From Ferruginibacter sp. (GTDB lineage: Bacteria > Bacteroidota > Bacteroidia > Chitinophagales > Chitinophagaceae), in the NCBI GenBank assembly GCA_014379905.1, contig JACMKX010000160.1, positions 91,675-155,674 on the forward strand: a stretch of DNA of 64,000 nt. Reading direction: 5' to 3'. The notes beneath the pieces were generated by a model that did not search any database, was not told the DNA's origin, and saw only the letters and a program-made list of their open reading frames with translations. A program made the translations under genes and the position numbers. This document shows, one piece after another, positions 63,001-64,000 of this stretch. The stretch's first letter is position 1; the number at the start of each line of letters is the position of its first letter.

Positions 63001-64000
63001 GGCCCGGCGCTTTTCCGAATTCCCCTGCAGTTCGCACAGGTACTGGTATACCTGAGGCCATAGATAACATTATTTTACAAAGTGGAAGCACTGTGGATTA
63101 TGCCAGACAGACTGGTACGTTACCAGTGACGGCCGCAAATGGTAGCCAATCAATAACAATCCCGGTATCTGCAGGTTCACCAATTGCCTATCAAAACCTG
63201 GTTCTTTCCGGTGATGGCACTAAGACGCCCATATATGCTGGTGCCATTATTGAAGTTAAAGGAAATCTTACCAAAAATGGTGCAACGACCTTCGCACACA
63301 ACGAAGGTACTTTCTCCTTTGCCGGCAATACACTTCAAACATATACAGTTAATGCTACCGGTCCAGTAATGGAGTTTAATAACATTGAAAATAATAATCC
63401 TGCAGGCCTGGACCTCAGAAGTGATATGGCCATAGCGCAAGCTTTGAAACTGGAACCACTTTCACAGATCGCATTGAGAGATACCAGTGACATTATTATT
63501 AAATCTAAATTAGATACTACTGCCCGTGTTGATATCATTCCCGTTAATGCGATCATTACGTATGAAAACAATACCAATTCCGGCCGCTTTGTAATTGAAC
63601 GTTACATCGCCTATACCGGCAACTGGAACCTCCTGGGTTCTCCCACCACTGAAGCTCAATCCCTGCGTGCTTCCTGGCAGGAGAATGGCGTTAACAACGC
63701 AGGGTATGGTGCACAAATTACCATGCCACTACCCATTGGCCCGGGACTGGATAACTCTTCTCCAAACTTTTCTTTTAAATGGTGGGATAATACCGCTAAT
63801 TCCAACACCGGTGCATTTGTGGGTGTAAATAATACAACCGCAGAAATGGTAAACAGGAAGCAGGGCTTTTATGGATTTATTCGTGGCGACAGGAACGTTG
63901 GTCCAGGCCAGTTAGGTGGACCTACAACACTTCGCAGCAGGGGTAAAATATATACGCCTGCAACACCTGCGCCTTCAACAACGGCAACGGCTTCATCAGC
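57072..64000 (+). CDS. Second giant surface protein, N-terminal 2309 codons (cut by window edge)
   Basis: The frame is open from the ATG at 57072 to the window end. The extended signal peptide (MEKLYPVGKKKNG... to VHAQ, about residue 38) resembles that of the first giant (MKRILPVVNKKNN). Residues 357-556 contain autotransporter-type PATR strands ('GVGTLLLTGANNTHSGGT'). About 650-900 holds two copies of an 'AYAQVYKAGLTDAAGQAPGILAWIGYNTSN' module. About 915-1027 is a choice-of-anchor/HYDIN-like domain, then an Ig-like domain to about 1127. After more beta modules, residues from about 2174 ('ERYIAYTGNWNLLGSP') match the first giant's C-terminal cassette, so a T9SS tail is expected beyond the edge. 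Probable adhesin. Confidence 0.87.
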   Translation, partial: MEKLYPVGKKKNGNAMKKIYLKILLGCLIGLLSNVHAQVNMTTTATNIQNFNTLQSTPGSPTWTNNVTISNWYSERTGTGTTYGVDAGGAAGGNLYSYGSSLATERALGTLGSSNASAGNFAHGILLRNTSGIIITDIKVSYTLEQWRNGGNTSPNLITFWYKKSSSTITALNPSVNGTWTQVSALSLSSPINTASAGPLDGNSVGNKVSLINIPIPSLSLANNEYIMLKWEDPDHTGTDHGLAIDDVTVGWTVNSSTNFYWNGSTTTGTGPSIGGTGNWNITAGNTNWISPTDNASGTSTLWTNSVNSIANFTAGAGTSLVDIGTDVVAANINISSGLNYAFTASTNRIITGKIAAVGNLSLRGISAGLTISDEISGAGTLGFASTGTGSVTLNGNSIHTGAKNLVSGTLNLGHVNALGTSGSLNITGGALDNTTGGTLTIPNYTQTWGGNFTYSGTTQNLNLGAGSVSIYSASTITVSNNTLTVGGLLSGGAALGKSGVGTLLLTGANNTHSGGTVISGGSLITGAVNTLGSGNLTLSGGTLRTGTSTGNSQTTGILGLTASSTIELGTGSHNINFSGKSGTWTAGQAITITGWTGTPGITGTEGKIFIGGTALSTAELNQINFAPGFGPGATQLPGGEIVPRIVYLDFLNLQSPATASVTIGANITAYAQVYKAGLTDAAGQAPGILAWIGYNTSNTDPSTWTNWVPATFNTQAGNNDEYQATFGAALTVGTYYYASRFLINGGIYQYGGYSAAGGGEWDDPDYVSGILTINDNTVDFCNLQAPYAGSILRGGGFDVYAQVYEPGVTNAGGQGAGVVAEIGYSTSNNDPSLSGWTWTSAIYNTDIGNNDEYRLNLGATLASVGSGVYYYASRFRLGSGSYRYGGIVPGGSGGNFWDNVNYISGLLHVAEVRGNGNLVTYGGTSPALTNFTDFGSTCGSNPVARTFSIANSSTTHQLNFGTVTVTGTNAADFLVTTAPTLPVAISGSANFIITFTPSSAGVRNATINVTTDANSYSFAIAGTGQTLTTVTTQPTNQSAPSLGSATFTAAGAGHGTVTYQWQLFDGVSTWNNIINGSPYSNATTAMLTINPLSFSMNGNQYRCIITAACGSVITNVVTLTVTPGPVWTNDINGTNPGQTTPYTTGQVFDPNITVSGIVRSTGVNGNTGNDRYNTNNWNTSLDLAKYLEFSLNPTSGYEINFTNFVYTGQVSSGSPLIAIRSSLDNFSSNIGTPIFSGSTVLLTGAEYQNVGCPISFRFYVFNIGSGAAFSINNFTFNGTITSPVSSKITINNGGTPPTGNINLGVNDVTLSAFNILPNASQTLSTVNITTTGSATSSDINNLRLFWDQNSNGIVDGGDAVVSGVGVPLAPSINFTLAAQTFGCPGRHYLLVGDVLTTAIPGRTVTASIANSADVTSTMSNKTGNALGNQQTIAFLSLVTDYYRSNVTSGNWNTAASWLSSRDNSNFFPATAAPTSTAGTITIMSTHTITINSAISLDETSVNGVLDLQTGSVLTINDAMGADLNISAGGVMNVRNGVTNTYAGIINQLANASINVATAGKISIIGNGTNVAANVDQFAWETRNVWNHQSVFEWNCATNTIGIANNNFFPNVNATTIPYLIISANSGNPGGSNPTTVNGHLLVNTNVTLSGSGNKTFRDGISGSGALSIPSSVGTVSINGAAPLLGGSSLVVNTDKNLNIPNGITVPVDSIITVNEVTLGAPYPEFTKGNGPVFLVNGTIDMTVATISNGTGLSQGTVTVNGTLKTKSTGGLRGTGATISDGVVNVNTGSTIEYNATAAQSITGSGAIQGTSPYYNLIFSGSGTKTSSGLASVNSAGSVRITGSTTVDFTSHNLGLTSPNATSFTMDGGKLILGTAELLPLMDGTYALSGGVIEYVTGGGAKRIRNKTYRNIEVSGVNVSSGGGNITINSTGTFTVKNGGIFTMNDNSIVGIANETQSLTVENNGVFRVSIPEGFNGPGAFPNSPAVRTGTGIPEAIDNIILQSGSTVDYARQTGTLPVTAANGSQSITIPVSAGSPIAYQNLVLSGDGTKTPIYAGAIIEVKGNLTKNGATTFAHNEGTFSFAGNTLQTYTVNATGPVMEFNNIENNNPAGLDLRSDMAIAQALKLEPLSQIALRDTSDIIIKSKLDTTARVDIIPVNAIITYENNTNSGRFVIERYIAYTGNWNLLGSPTTEAQSLRASWQENGVNNAGYGAQITMPLPIGPGLDNSSPNFSFKWWDNTANSNTGAFVGVNNTTAEMVNRKQGFYGFIRGDRNVGPGQLGGPTTLRSRGKIYTPATPAPSTTATASS

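Noticed and set aside
1..64000. tRNA genes, rRNA genes, insertion sequences, phage genes or CRISPR arrays
   Set aside because: I looked for them by eye (cloverleaf arms, DDE or Y1 transposase motifs, repeat-spacer patterns) and found none I could support.

Overview
The window looks like chromosomal DNA from a member of the Bacteroidota, most likely a Chitinophagaceae relative. Evidence: many type IX secretion (T9SS) substrates ending in a 'YPNP' sorting domain, TonB-type outer-membrane barrels, M43 and S46 peptidases, a Bacteroidota-type LptE, and promoters of the TTTG-N19/20-TAnnTTTG class. I see no rRNA, tRNA, CRISPR array, transposase or phage gene.

Layout. Positions 1-13,700 carry envelope and housekeeping genes: a PBP4-type peptidase end, a thioesterase, DoxX, a TPR/beta-barrel pair, a methyltransferase, a glutaminyl cyclotransferase, an M43 protease, a saccharopine-dehydrogenase-like enzyme and DUF4197. 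Positions 13,900-16,600 hold a fibre protein with 34 units of 17 residues and a self-cleaving S74 chaperone tail. Positions 16,800-28,000 hold lpdA, thioredoxin-like proteins, yihY, mltG, secG, lptE, a sigma-54 activator and miaB. Positions 28,200-38,900 hold a large outer-membrane barrel, two Fe-S proteins of one probable redox complex split by an ATP-grasp gene and a LysE gene, a phosphoribosyltransferase and a DPP11-type S46 peptidase.

From about 39,400 to the end the window is a surface-protein island. It has two paralogous T9SS proteins (551 and 538 aa), a 3546-aa multidomain giant, a 368-aa protein that copies the giant's C-terminal cassette, an XRE-family regulator, and a second giant of at least 2309 codons cut by the window edge. 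These share domains and a C-terminal cassette. A palindrome TACTC-N6-GAGTA lies upstream of both giants.

The least expected signals are in small DNA. First, G/C-rich inverted-arm elements lie inside miaB (a 41-codon in-frame insertion) and at its 3' end (supplying the stop codon). Second, many intergenic regions hold short repeats with strict 7-nt or 8-nt period but unrelated sequences from locus to locus, often overlapping stop codons. Third, four helically spaced TTTGNCAAA-like sites precede the XRE regulator. All functions are inferred from reading the sequence; no database search was run.
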